DNA of 64,000 nucleotides from an uncultured Campylobacter sp. (GTDB taxonomy: Bacteria; Campylobacterota; Campylobacteria; Campylobacterales; Campylobacteraceae). Below the pieces are notes generated by a model that saw only the letters and a program-made list of their open reading frames with translations, had not been told where the DNA came from and searched no databases. The translations under genes and the position numbers were made by a program. Positions 50,706-60,031 of this stretch are shown piece by piece. Numbering within the stretch: position 1 is the first letter of the stretch; every line of letters begins with the position of its first letter. The DNA lies in assembly GCF_938039245.1 (NCBI RefSeq), contig NZ_CALHVN010000005.1, positions 38,823 through 102,822 on the forward strand, written 5' to 3'.

Positions 50706-52087
50706 TTAAATTTCGGCTTTAAATTCCATCTTTTTTATCTTTTTATTGTCTAAATAGTATGGCTCTAGCACGCGGTTTAGATTTGTAACTACGTAGTTTT
50801 CGTCATCTTTTAAAAAGCGCTGTGCGACGGCTTTTAGATGAGGCAACAGTCGCTCGTCAGTTAGCCCGCATACGGCTTGCAAGGCGGTCATCACGACGTA
50901 GGACTCCTCGTCGCTTAGTCCTAAAATCAGCGTTTTTAGATATTTGCTTTTATTTTTCAGTTGCCCCAGCGCGTAAAAGCACGTAACGCGAATGGAATAA
51001 TTAGAACTAGTCGCAAAATGCTCGATCTTAGCTCCGTAGTCAAGCTTGGCGTTTTCTAGCAAATACGTATAAAATCTAAACGTCTGCGCCGCTCGCTCTT
51101 CGTCCTTTTGGTTTAGGATTTGCGCGGCGTTTTCGTCAGCTACGGGCATAAACTCCCTGCTAGCGGTCTTTTTGTCCTTTGCCCACCAGTGAATGATTTG
51201 TAAAAAAAGTAGATAATCAATCTGCGCAAGACGCGCTAGATAGGCCTTACCCCGTGCAAAATCGTTTGCGCATAAGATACTAGTAAGCTTCGCAAAATCC
51301 TCGCTATACGCCTCGTTTTTGATAAAACTTTCTATCTTATCTAAAATTCGCGTCTCAAAACGAGGAGCTTTGTGCGTCAAAGCATCAAGGCAGTCGTTTT
51401 TTAGCTCCGTATCGCCTCTGTTTCGCGCCTCTTCGTAAATTTGCAAAAGCTCGCTCGCGCTACCGCCCATATAGTAGCCAAACCCGCCTCCGCCGTCTTT
51501 TAGCTCGCCTGATATCACCTCGTCTAGCCACCTTTCGTACCAGTCTAGGAAATTTGACTCAAACGCAAAAACGGGCTTATATAAGTCAAAGTCTAAATTT
51601 ACTATCCGTCCGCGAAACTCGCCCTCTATCACGATAGCGGTTTCAAAGCTGCAGCCTTGCGTGCCGATTAGCAGCACGCCGCCTAGGATTTTTCTTCTTC
51701 GCTTTCTTCGTCGTCGTACTCTTGCTCGTATGCAAAGCCTCCTATAGCTCTCCACTGCTCATCGCTCATTTTAGGGTGCAAAAGGCAGGGATTTGCTAGA
51801 TACGGTGCGCTAAATTTTAGTGCGTCTTTTATGGGGTAGATGCCGTAAAAAGGCCCCGGCGCGCTACCGTCAAAGCCGCCTCCGCCGTCAGCGATCTCTA
51901 ACAAAAAGGCTCTAAAATGGGCTGGCAAGCTTACGCCGTATTTTTTCTCTAGCGCGGCTAATTTCTTTTCTTCTATCGGCGCTTTGAGAGCGTATTTGTG
52001 GTTGCTCGCGCCGAAAATTTTTAGTTTTTTATCCGCTTTTTTGGCTATTTTTAGCTTTTCTTTGATGCGGTTTATCTGCTCTTTCAT
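50706..52087 (-). pseudogene. SMI1/KNR4-HEAT protein gene, split by a 1-base frameshift
   Basis: From ATG 52087 the frame gives an SMI1/KNR4 domain start (ALEKKYGVSLPAHFRAFLLE, IADGGGGF, FYGIYPI) and stops at 51683 just after EESEEEKS. The next frame resumes ILGGVLLIGTQGCSFETAIV, the second half of the same domain, and runs through HEAT-like helices (RVTCFYALGQLKNKSKYL, YVVMTALQAVCGLTDERLL) to 50706. Adding one base in the five-A run at 51689-51693 restores a single 460-residue protein. SMI1 domains often serve as immunity or protein-interaction modules. The break may be natural, phase-variable or a sequencing error. Confidence 0.85.
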
Positions 52088-52236
52088 TTTTACCTTTCGT
52101 TTGTATTAAATTTACGCTTGTGTTTTACAAAATCGCGTCAAATTTATGCCCGGTTTTTTGCCGGCTTTTGCCTTAGCGCCCGTCCGCGCGTTTATATGCT
52201 CCGCATCCTAGCCTCAAAAGCTAAATTTACTCAAAT

Positions 52237-53433
52237 TTAGACCATTTTCAGCACTTCGACTATCTCGCCTTTTGCGATAAATTCGGTCTCTTTGGGGATG
52301 ATTAAAAGCGCGGCATCGTTTGTGAGGTTATTTACGATCGCTGAGCTACCGAGCTTCTTGCCGTCAAGATTTACGTAAATTTTGCCATCGCGATTCACTA
52401 AATTTACCGCCGTAAACTCCAAAAACGGCGAACGCTTTTTGTAGTCCTCGTCCATGATCGCCGTGATTTTGGGCTCGCTAGCGCCAAACCACGCGTTTAG
52501 CAGCACGCGCACGTAGAGCACGCACATCACCATCGCCGAGTACGGGAAACCCGGCAACGCAAAAATGTATTTTTCGCCCGCTTTTGCGACCTTGATGTGG
52601 CGGCCCGGTTTGATCGCGGCGCCGTCTATTATGATGTCGAAATTTTCGCCCAGCGCGCCCTTGACGAAGTCGTAGTCGCCCATGCTGATGCCGCCCGTGG
52701 TGACGAGTACGTCGGCTGATTTTAGCGCGCGTACGATGGCGTCTTTTACGAGCTCGGCGCGGTCGCGAACTATCTCGCATAGTACGGGTTCGCCGCCCAT
52801 TTTGCGCACCATGGCTGCGATACCTACGTGGTTTGAGCTGTGGATTTGCGCGGCGTTTTCTAGCGGCTCTCCGAGGTCTTTTATCTCGCTTCCCGTCGCT
52901 AGTACCGCGACTCGCGGCCGCACGAATACGCTAACGTTAAAGATCCCAAGCTCTGCTAGCAGCGCGGTCTCAGCGTAGCCTATCATCGCGCCTTTTTTGA
53001 TTAGTATTTCGCCTTTTTTGTAGCTTTCGCCCACTTCGCGCACGGCAAAGCCCTTTGGCACGGGCTTTTTGATGAGGATCTTGCCGCCTGACACCTCGAC
53101 GTTTTCGACCGGGATTAGCGTGTCTGTGCCCTCGCTCATTAGCGAGCCGGTGAAGGTTTTAACGCATTTTACGCCCTCGACTTTTAGCCCTTTGTCGCTG
53201 CCTGCTGGTAGGTCGGTGACGAGCTCAAGCTCGCTTAGGCCCTCTTGCCACGCAAAAGCGTAGCCGTCCATCGCCGAGACGGGCCGGGCGGGATAGTTAT
53301 CCTGTGCCGCGATATCTACGGCGATACGGCGATCGAGTGCTTGCGTGAGAGTGACCTTTTCTACGCGGTCCCAGGGAGCCAGCGTCGAGCGTAAAATTTC
53401 AAGAGAGGTCTCGTAACTCATAAATTCTTTCAT
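52237..53433 (-). CDS. moeA: Molybdopterin molybdenumtransferase
   Basis: MoeA inserts molybdate into adenylylated molybdopterin. The 398-residue protein has RPVSAMDGYAFA, the MoCF-binding domain with LATGSEI, IHSSNHVGIAAMV, LVTTGGISMGDYDFVKGAL and IKPGRH, then LPGFPYSAMVMCVLYV and the C-terminal domain IV. AGGATAAAAAATG precedes the start. Copy 2 of the hairpin element lies immediately upstream, in its 5' leader region. Confidence 0.95.
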   Translation of the reverse strand: MKEFMSYETSLEILRSTLAPWDRVEKVTLTQALDRRIAVDIAAQDNYPARPVSAMDGYAFAWQEGLSELELVTDLPAGSDKGLKVEGVKCVKTFTGSLMSEGTDTLIPVENVEVSGGKILIKKPVPKGFAVREVGESYKKGEILIKKGAMIGYAETALLAELGIFNVSVFVRPRVAVLATGSEIKDLGEPLENAAQIHSSNHVGIAAMVRKMGGEPVLCEIVRDRAELVKDAIVRALKSADVLVTTGGISMGDYDFVKGALGENFDIIIDGAAIKPGRHIKVAKAGEKYIFALPGFPYSAMVMCVLYVRVLLNAWFGASEPKITAIMDEDYKKRSPFLEFTAVNLVNRDGKIYVNLDGKKLGSSAIVNNLTNDAALLIIPKETEFIAKGEIVEVLKMV

Positions 53434-53443
53434 TTTTTATCCT

Positions 53444-53594
53444 TTTTGATTCCCCGACTCGGCTGGATTTTAAATAGTTTTCGGCTAGGATACTCGGGTC
53501 ACGGACGACCAGTCCGCTCCCGTCGTATCCGCCGCAAACTATTTAAACTACACACAATCCGTCTGGAATATTTCTGCCGATTTTACTAAATTTA
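53444..53594. repeat. Dispersed hairpin element, copy 2
   Basis: Aligns along 151 bases with 36092-36244. Here the stem is longer: TTTAAATAGTTT pairs with AAACTATTTAAA (12 bp), then CGGC/GCCG, GGATAC/GTATCC, CGGG/CCCG and the tip CGGAC-GACCA-GTCCG, about 31 pairs in all. The paired arms differ from copy 1 while the tip and both outer flanks are the same. It lies between the divergent starts of moeA and the second telA gene. It could be a structured RNA, a nuclease- or transposase-recognised hairpin, or a leader element. Confidence 0.8.
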
Positions 53595-53662
53595 ATCGTA
53601 AATTATGCTAATAAAGCACAGAAGTTTATTATCAAGCCTGCTAAAAAGCGCACGAATTTAGT

Positions 53663-53668
53663 TATAAT
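53663..53668 (+). promoter_or_regulatory. -10 box of the telA-yqiJ-flotillin operon
   Basis: TTTAGTTATAATAGC lies 29 bases before the TTG start of the telA-like gene. Confidence 0.55.
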
Positions 53669-53697
53669 AGCTCTCAAATTTAAGCAAAGGACAAGCT

Positions 53698-54765
53698 TTG
53701 AATCAAATCGCTAAAACGCCGCAAGACGTAGTCGCCTTACTCATAGAAAAAAGGAAAGAATTTACCGATCCCAAAGAATTTATCGTGTCGTTTGGCAAAG
53801 ACGAACTGGGCGAGTTTGAGAAGCTAAACGGCGATATGGATATGAAGGTCGGAGACTTGCTTAGTATGAGCCAAAGCGTAGGAAGCTCGGTCGGCGAGTC
53901 GCTAAAATCGGTCAAAAAATACTCCGCCGAGCTTATAAAAGCAAGCGACAAGATAAAAGAGGGTGGACTGGGCGCGAAATTTATAAATTTCTTACTCGGC
54001 AAAGACCTAGCCGCCGAGCTGGCTAGCAAATATCAAAGCGTGTCAAGCTTGTTTGAAGAGATCACGGCAAATTTAAAGCACTCTATAAATGTTTTAGAAG
54101 CTAGAAACGCCGAAATCTCCGAGAAGCAAAAAGAGCTCTCGCTCATCATCGAAAGCCTAAAAGGCAAGATAGAAATTTTAAGCAAAACAGACGAGCTTAT
54201 CGAAAATTTAGCGGCAAATCAAACGGATGAAGAGCAGAAAAAATTTCTCCTCGAAGAGGCGCTATTTTACATCCGTATGCATCTGCAAAATTTGCGTCAA
54301 GTGCTAGTCGTGATGCAGCAAAGCCTCACAAACTACGCTACTATCAAGCACAATAATTCGCTTTTAAGTTTCGCCACGCAAAACACGATCACGACTAGCA
54401 TCACCGCGCTAAAAACCAACGTCTACATCGCAAGCGCCGCGCAGGAAGGCAAAAAGCAGCTAAAAGCGGTTTCTGAAATGGACAAGCTAGCTAGCGACGT
54501 CATCCTAAAAAACGCGCAGGACGTAAACGACACGGCAACAGAAGTGACGGCAAAGGTCGCAGGCGGCGCGCTAGATAACGAGAGCCTCGAAAAAGCGATA
54601 AATTTGATGATAGATTCGCTAGATAAGATAGAAAATTTCAAAAACGAGGCGCTGCCGAAGATGAAAGAAAATATCGCTAAAATCGCGCAGATGAGTAAGA
54701 CGCTAGAAAGCAAGGTAAATAAGCTAGAAAAAATAGAGCAAAGCGACGTGTATAGCATAGAATAA
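53698..54765 (+). CDS. TelA-family protein, second copy
   Basis: The 355-residue helical protein carries TelA features: FEKLNGDMDMKVGDLLSMSQ, FINFLLGKDLAAELASKYQS, EALFYIRMHLQNLRQVLVVM, QQSLTNYATIKHNNSLLS and LASDVILKNAQDVNDTATEV. It is a distant paralogue of the protein encoded at 47689-48855. Translation starts at TTG 53698 with AAAGGA upstream. It heads an operon with the YqiJ-like and flotillin genes, so it probably acts at the membrane microdomain they form. Confidence 0.85.
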   Translation: MNQIAKTPQDVVALLIEKRKEFTDPKEFIVSFGKDELGEFEKLNGDMDMKVGDLLSMSQSVGSSVGESLKSVKKYSAELIKASDKIKEGGLGAKFINFLLGKDLAAELASKYQSVSSLFEEITANLKHSINVLEARNAEISEKQKELSLIIESLKGKIEILSKTDELIENLAANQTDEEQKKFLLEEALFYIRMHLQNLRQVLVVMQQSLTNYATIKHNNSLLSFATQNTITTSITALKTNVYIASAAQEGKKQLKAVSEMDKLASDVILKNAQDVNDTATEVTAKVAGGALDNESLEKAINLMIDSLDKIENFKNEALPKMKENIAKIAQMSKTLESKVNKLEKIEQSDVYSIE

Positions 54766-54822
54766 AGCGGAGCAAAGGTCAAATTTGACCTCGCAAGCAG
54801 CAAATTTAAAAAAAGGTAAAAA

Positions 54823-55443
54823 ATGGATCAAATTTTAGAGCTTCTTGGCAACAATCTTATATTTTCCGTTCCGCTGGTTATCGTCGTAGTTTTTGCCTTG
54901 CTTGAGGTTATTTTGATGATGACTGGATTTTCGGTGCTTGAGCCGCTAAACGGGCTGTTTGACGGAGTCGAGGGCATCGACGCTCCGGGTGCTGAGCTGC
55001 TGGCGTGGGCAAACAAAGGCGGCGTGCCGAGTACGATTTTTTACGGGATTTTGCTTATGAGCTTCGGAGCATGTGGGCTTTTTATCGTTAGCGTTTTTTA
55101 CGGCTTAGCCTCGCCTGCGTGGTATATGAGCGCGGTTATCGCCGCGGTTTCGTTTTTTGCCGCTTTGGCATGGACTAGATGGGTTAGTCTGCTCGCGGCA
55201 AAATACCTGCCTCAAGTGCAAAGTGCTACGTTTAGTAAAAAAGAGCTTCTTGGCTGCGAATGTGAAGTTAAGGACTATAAAATAACCAAAGAGCAAGGCG
55301 GCGACGTTAAGGTTGCGGATAAAAACGGAAAAGAACGTTTCGTTTTTGCACGAGCTGCCGATGAAAAAGAGCTTGTAAAAGGCGATATCGCGCTTATAGT
55401 TAGAGTCGAAAAAAATAACTTTTACATCAAGAAAAAACAGTAA
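54823..55443 (+). CDS. yqiJ: YqiJ-like membrane protein with OB domain
   Basis: The 206-residue product has three or four membrane helices (about 14-36, 66-92, 96-115), then a small beta-rich domain with KKELLGCECEVKDYKITKEQ, GKERFVFARAADEKEL and DIALIVRVEKNNFYIKKK, an NfeD-type OB fold. YqiJ/NfeD proteins are partners of flotillins, and here the flotillin gene begins 21 bases downstream. AAAAGGTAAAAAATG precedes the start. Confidence 0.87.
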   Translation: MDQILELLGNNLIFSVPLVIVVVFALLEVILMMTGFSVLEPLNGLFDGVEGIDAPGAELLAWANKGGVPSTIFYGILLMSFGACGLFIVSVFYGLASPAWYMSAVIAAVSFFAALAWTRWVSLLAAKYLPQVQSATFSKKELLGCECEVKDYKITKEQGGDVKVADKNGKERFVFARAADEKELVKGDIALIVRVEKNNFYIKKKQ

Positions 55444-55464
55444 ATTTAATCTAAGGAGAATAGT

Positions 55465-57246
55465 ATGAACATTGACGGAATGACTTCTTTGGCCGTATTT
55501 GTCGGCATAGGACTCTTTTCTATCGTTATCTTAGGTATCGTTTTTTCAAGACTTTACCGAAAGACGACAAAGGAGCTTACGTTCGTGCGAACGGGATTTG
55601 GCGGCGAAAAGGTCGTCGTGGACGGCGGCGCGCTGATACTGCCGATACTGCATGATTATATCGACATAAATATGCAGTCGATGAAAGTTACGGTTGCTCG
55701 CTCTAAAAGCGATAGCTTCATAACCAAAGACAGGATGCGTGTAGATATCACGGCTGATTTTTACATCAGAGTGGGCGAGGATAGAGAGTCTATTTCGCGC
55801 GCGGCGCAGACGCTGGGTAAAAAGACGGTCGATCTGCGTGAGCTAACAGGGCTGATAGAAGGCAAGCTCATAGCCACGCTCCGCTCGGTAGCAAGCTCGA
55901 TGGAGATGAAAGAGCTGCACGAAAAAAGAGATGAATTTAGCTCGCAGGTCAAAAACGCCATCGAAGCCGATCTATCTAAAAACGGCCTTCAGCTAGAGTC
56001 CGTCTCGCTCACGTCGCTTGATCAAACGGCAAAAGAGTTTTTTAACGAAAACAACGCCTTTGACGCGGAGGGCTTAACAAGCCTAACGCAAACCATCGAG
56101 GAGCGCAAAAAGCTACGAAACGATATCGAGCGCTCGACCGAGGTGCAAATCGCGCAGAAAAACTACGAGACGCAGTCGGAGAAATTTGAAATCCAAAGAA
56201 AACAAGCCGAGGCCGAGGCTACGCAGCAAACAAAAATAGCAAATTTCCAAGCAGAACAAGAAGCGCTAAGGGCAAAAGAGGCCGAAAGTAGGCGCAAAGA
56301 GGCCGAGGAAGCCAAGATCGTAGCAAACAAAGCTATCGAAGAAGCGCAGATAAACAAGGCTCGCGCTATCGAAACGGTCGAGATAGAAAAGGCTAGAGCC
56401 ATCAGAGAAGCCGAGATAAATAAAGAAAAAGCCGTCGAACTGGCAAATCAGAGCAAAAATATAGAAATCGCTAAAAAAGTCGAAGAAGAGGCCGCGGCTA
56501 AAACGCTAGCCAACGAGAAAAAGGCGCTAGAAGCCGCGTCTTTTGAAAAGATTAAAACATCATCCGAGACCGAGCAAGCAGAGCGCGCTAAAAAGCTAGC
56601 GCTAATCGAAGCGCAAAAAGAGGCCGAGCAGCTCTCTATCGAAAAAACCGTCGCCGCAAAGGCCGAAAAAGAGGCAGAAGAAAACCTAGCCGAAGCCGCT
56701 AAAATCAAAGCTATGGGTGCGAGCGAAGCGCTAAAAATCAAGGCTACCGCAGAAGCTGAAGCTATAAAAATAACCGCCGAAGCCAACAGGCTAAACTACG
56801 AAGTCGAAGCCAAGGGTAAAACCGAGATAAATAATGCCGAAAACATTGTCTCTGCGGAAATTTTGGAAAATAGATTTAAGCTTGCCTTGATCGAGTTTAT
56901 GCCGCAAATCATCGCCCAGGTCGTAAAACCGGTAGAAAAAATCGACTCTATAAAAATCGTGCAAATGGCGGGCCTTGGCGGCGCAAATCAGAGCGGCGCG
57001 GGCTTGAATGCTAACGGCGGAGTTAGCAACGCCGGCGCTTCGCTATCCGATCAAATCGTAAACGCGTCTTTAAACTATAAAGTAAACGCGCCTATAATAG
57101 ACGACCTAATGAAGCAAGTCGGCATCGATCTAAACGGCGGGATACAAAATATCGCTCAGCCTCTGCGCAGCGCCGAAAAGTTAGGTAGCGCCCAGGATTT
57201 AAACGGCTCCGAGCAAAAATCTAATGCTGCAAAAGGCGGAAAATAA
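55465..57246 (+). CDS. yqiK: Flotillin family protein (YqiK/FloT)
   Basis: Flotillins organise membrane microdomains. The 593-residue protein has an N-terminal membrane helix (about 9-30), an SPFH/band-7 domain (about 33-215, RTGFGGEKVVVDGGALILP, DRMRVDITADFYIRVGED, LRELTGLIEGKLIATLRSV), a very long Ala/Glu/Lys coiled coil (about 215-450) and a C-terminal Gly/Ala/Asn-rich tail. AAGGAGAATAGTATG gives the start. It is the last gene of the TelA-YqiJ-flotillin operon and is followed by a strong hairpin. Confidence 0.93.
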   Translation: MNIDGMTSLAVFVGIGLFSIVILGIVFSRLYRKTTKELTFVRTGFGGEKVVVDGGALILPILHDYIDINMQSMKVTVARSKSDSFITKDRMRVDITADFYIRVGEDRESISRAAQTLGKKTVDLRELTGLIEGKLIATLRSVASSMEMKELHEKRDEFSSQVKNAIEADLSKNGLQLESVSLTSLDQTAKEFFNENNAFDAEGLTSLTQTIEERKKLRNDIERSTEVQIAQKNYETQSEKFEIQRKQAEAEATQQTKIANFQAEQEALRAKEAESRRKEAEEAKIVANKAIEEAQINKARAIETVEIEKARAIREAEINKEKAVELANQSKNIEIAKKVEEEAAAKTLANEKKALEAASFEKIKTSSETEQAERAKKLALIEAQKEAEQLSIEKTVAAKAEKEAEENLAEAAKIKAMGASEALKIKATAEAEAIKITAEANRLNYEVEAKGKTEINNAENIVSAEILENRFKLALIEFMPQIIAQVVKPVEKIDSIKIVQMAGLGGANQSGAGLNANGGVSNAGASLSDQIVNASLNYKVNAPIIDDLMKQVGIDLNGGIQNIAQPLRSAEKLGSAQDLNGSEQKSNAAKGGK

Positions 57247-57256
57247 CTTAAACTAA

Positions 57257-57308
57257 GGCTCAAAATCCGCCCTCGCCGGTATTCGGACTCGGCTACGGGT
57301 TTTGAGCC
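57257..57308 (+). terminator. Long hairpin after the flotillin gene
   Basis: GGCTCAAAATCCG pairs with CGGGTTTTGAGCC (13 positions, one G-U pair) around a GC-rich inner segment with a smaller hairpin. It lies 10 bases after the flotillin stop. It lacks a clear T tract but is followed by AAAATTTGG. Confidence 0.65.
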
Positions 57309-57487
57309 AAAATTTGGCCTCTTGGCTTTTAAATTTTAAAGACTAGGCAATAGTGATAACTGCGGATAAATTTAAATCGTAAATGGTTTAAATTTATCTT
57401 GTGTTGATGTTTGGCTAAAGCTAGCTTAACGGGCTTGATATGCGGTTTGATTTGAGCAAAAATTAAAACTATAAACATGAAATTTGC

Positions 57488-57508
57488 ACGCCTCGTTAGG
57501 CGTTTTTG
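57488..57508 (+). terminator. Orphan rho-independent terminator
   Basis: ACGCCT-CGTT-AGGCGT followed by TTTT is a compact terminator. No gene ends just upstream, so it may close a short RNA transcribed from the 180 bases before it, or reinforce the flotillin terminator. Confidence 0.55.
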
Positions 57509-57951
57509 AAATTAGCCAAAAACGGCCAAACAGGGCAAAAACCGCTCGGTAAACGGACGCAGCCAAATTCTTTTAGCAAATTTAGCCTCGTGGTTTTGTT
57601 GCTAGAAGCTCGCGATCGATTTTTTCAAATGACTTAAACGGCAAAGACTTACTTAAAATATAAAACTAAAATTTAGCATTAAATTTTATCCTTACGGCGT
57701 TTTTGCGTTCGGGTTTTTAAAAGGGCCAAAATAGAATTTGGAGTAAATTCGCTAAAACTCTCGCCTATAAATTTGCGGCAGTTTCTTAATCGACCAAGCG
57801 TTTCTAAGTAGTAAATAATCAAAAATTAAAAAATAAACAAAAGCCTTCAAAGGACGATTTATCGCGACGACACGAGGGCGATTTGATATTAAATTTGTTT
57901 TTGTATTTACCGCGAAGCTGCAAGCGAACCGAAACAAGCGGCTAAATTTAT

Positions 57952-58590
57952 CTAATTCGTATATTTTTGCAGCTTTTCAAAGTCTATTATCAAAATTTCA
58001 TGCGGCGTGATGCGCCTGATGACGTTTTCTTTTATGAGTTCGTTAAATGCGGTGCTGGCGCTTTGGCGCTTTAAGCCCACGAAGCTAGAAAGTACCTTAA
58101 GCGAAAACGGTAAAAAGACGTATCTGTAGCCGTTTTGGGTCAAATTTTGCTCTGCGGCAAGCTCGATAAGGAAGTTTGCTATGCGGCCTTTGGCGCTTTC
58201 AAAGAGTATGGATTTTATGATTTGGTGTTGCAAAAGCGCGATGTTTGCGAGCGAGTCGGCATAGGCCTTTGCGAAACGCTCGTTTTTTAGCAGTTCGCCG
58301 ACGTCGCGCACGTCGATAAAGTAAATTTCGCTATCCTCTAAAATCTCCAGCGCGCAGGCGTCGCTTAGGATCGTGATGTTGTCTTTTTGCAGGTTATAAA
58401 GGATAAATTCCTCGCCGTCCTCAAAAAACGCGAGCTTGCCGGAGCCGCTTTTAAATATCGCGACGCTGATGCCTTCAGCGTAAACCGTGCTGCCTTTAGT
58501 TAGGACGCGGCGGTTAAATTTAGCGATTTCGTCATTGCTTAAAGATGAGACGACGTTCGTTTCTAGTAGTCCTAACCTTGATCTTTTCAC
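57952..58590 (-). CDS. Crp/Fnr-family transcription regulator
   Basis: The 212-residue protein has a cyclic-nucleotide-binding-like sensory barrel (about 25-110, VLTKGSTVYAEGISVAIFKS, GEEFILYNLQKDNITILS), a dimer helix and a C-terminal winged HTH (LPFSLKVLSSFVGLKRQSAS, TAFNELIKENVIRR). It has only one Cys in the barrel, so it does not bind an FNR-type iron-sulfur cluster. The signal and regulon are unknown. It is a lone gene flanked by long noncoding stretches. Confidence 0.88.
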   Translation of the reverse strand: MKRSRLGLLETNVVSSLSNDEIAKFNRRVLTKGSTVYAEGISVAIFKSGSGKLAFFEDGEEFILYNLQKDNITILSDACALEILEDSEIYFIDVRDVGELLKNERFAKAYADSLANIALLQHQIIKSILFESAKGRIANFLIELAAEQNLTQNGYRYVFLPFSLKVLSSFVGLKRQSASTAFNELIKENVIRRITPHEILIIDFEKLQKYTN

Positions 58591-59311
58591 GTTTTTTGCC
58601 TTAAATAAACTCGTATTTTAGCCTACGCAATATTAAATAACATTAAATTTATTATCCTGCGAGTAAATGACGCTTGAAGCTAAAAGCAGACTAGTTAAAA
58701 GAACGAAATTGCGTATCCTTAAATAAAAATATTAATCCTTAAATCAAATTTATGCTTACAGCCGCGCAAAGCCGTCCGGGTGTATCGCGGGTATAAACTG
58801 CGGCGCCGATTTTACCGCGCAAAACGGCAAGGTTCTAGATAAAACCTAGCAAAAACCGCCGCGCAAAGTACGGCAAGTTTTGCTTAAAATGGATATTTTG
58901 AAAAGATTTGCAAAGCCCAAAGCGTTAAGCCCCAACGGCAAAGCTCAAGAGTATCTACGATAAGCGGGGTAGGTTAAAAAGCGGGTTTTACGGGGGTTTG
59001 CGATTTTTGGCGGATAAATTAAGCCTGCCTCTAAAATGCCACCAAGCTAGGTAGCTTGCTCTAGCTTTGCTGGCTTAAATCTCCTGCACCAGGACGGCAA
59101 CTACGCGGAGCGCTATGTTTAGCGGCTTTAAATTTAGCGCGTATTTGCCCAAGCTAGCGCCTTTTGTCTAGGTCGCTTACGCTAAATTTTACCGCCGCGC
59201 GCCTGTTTTTACGATTTTTACTTTACCTCTTTTAGCTGCGAAATTTGGGCTAAATTTATCCTTTTATGAGCCTAAAACCGCTAAAATCGCTAAAAAATTT
59301 AAAGGCCAAAA
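58591..59311. other. Noncoding stretch with traces of decayed coding
   Basis: There is no intact gene in these 721 bases. Short protein-like frames such as NLLHQDGNYAERYV near 59073-59115 suggest decay of a former gene, but I cannot assign it. Confidence 0.4.
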
Positions 59312-59944
59312 ATGTTTAACGGACTAATTCGCGAGATCGCGCAGGTTGCGAGCTATTCGCAAAATACCCTGCGACTAAAAGCCGCATACCGCCCGAATTT
59401 AGGCGATAGCGTCGCGGTAAATGGCGCATGTCTTAGCGTGACTCAGTTGCACGCAGACGGCTTTAGCGTTGAGCTTAGCGCAGAGACTAGAGCGCACATC
59501 GCGACGGAAAATTTGCGCGGACGCGTGCATATCGAGCCTGCGATGCGCTTAGCCGACCGCGTGGACGGGCATCTACTGCAAGGCCACGTAGACGCTATCG
59601 GCGAGGTCGCGCGCATAGAGCGGCGCGAAAACGGGGTTGATTTTTATATAAATTTGCCCCCTAGCGTCATGCCTTTGATGGCGAACAAAGGCAGCATCGC
59701 GGTCGAGGGCGTGAGCCTCACGATCAACGAAGTTTTGTCCGCAGGCGTGCGCCTCACGATCATTCCGATCACTTTTCGCGAGAGTTTGTTCGGCGAGTTT
59801 GAGCCGGGACGCCGCGTAAACGTAGAAAGCGACCTGCTCGCGCGCTACGTAGCTAGGCAGCTAGAATTTGGCCGCAGCGCCCAAAACGGAGGCAAAGGCG
59901 AGATCGGCTGGGACGAGTCGCAGCACATCGCGAGCCTTTATTAG
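59312..59944 (+). CDS. ribE: Riboflavin synthase, alpha subunit
   Basis: The enzyme dismutates two lumazines into riboflavin. The 210-residue product has the two lumazine-binding repeats: MFNGLIREIA at the start, NLGDSVAVNGACLSV, DGHLLQGHVDAIGEV for the first repeat and boundary, and GSIAVEGVSLTINEVL, FGEFEPGRRVNVESDLLARYV for the second. The usual opening MFTGLIEE has become MFNGLIRE. The C-terminal 20 residues exceed the core. AAAGGCCAAAAATG precedes the start. Confidence 0.92.
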   Translation: MFNGLIREIAQVASYSQNTLRLKAAYRPNLGDSVAVNGACLSVTQLHADGFSVELSAETRAHIATENLRGRVHIEPAMRLADRVDGHLLQGHVDAIGEVARIERRENGVDFYINLPPSVMPLMANKGSIAVEGVSLTINEVLSAGVRLTIIPITFRESLFGEFEPGRRVNVESDLLARYVARQLEFGRSAQNGGKGEIGWDESQHIASLY

Positions 59945-60031
59945 GCTTTTGCGAAGCAAAATTTATATCTTGCGAATTTAGCTTGCAAAACCGCGCTCTT
60001 TGTGGAGCGGACGGCGAGGAAAAAGGAAAAA

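Larger units (their letters stand above)
57247..57951. other. Noncoding stretch with two terminator-type hairpins
   Basis: No gene is supported in these 705 bases. Two hairpins (57257-57308 and 57488-57508) are listed separately; the second could end an unannotated small RNA. The rest is AAATTT-rich spacer. Confidence 0.5.

Noticed and set aside
52478..52780. Arg/His-rich frame on the same strand as moeA
   Set aside because: It is the shifted reading of moeA with repetitive basic residues and is not a real gene.
56163..56786. Ala/Ser-rich frames antisense to the flotillin coiled coil
   Set aside because: Low-complexity mirror of the Ala/Glu/Lys coiled coil.
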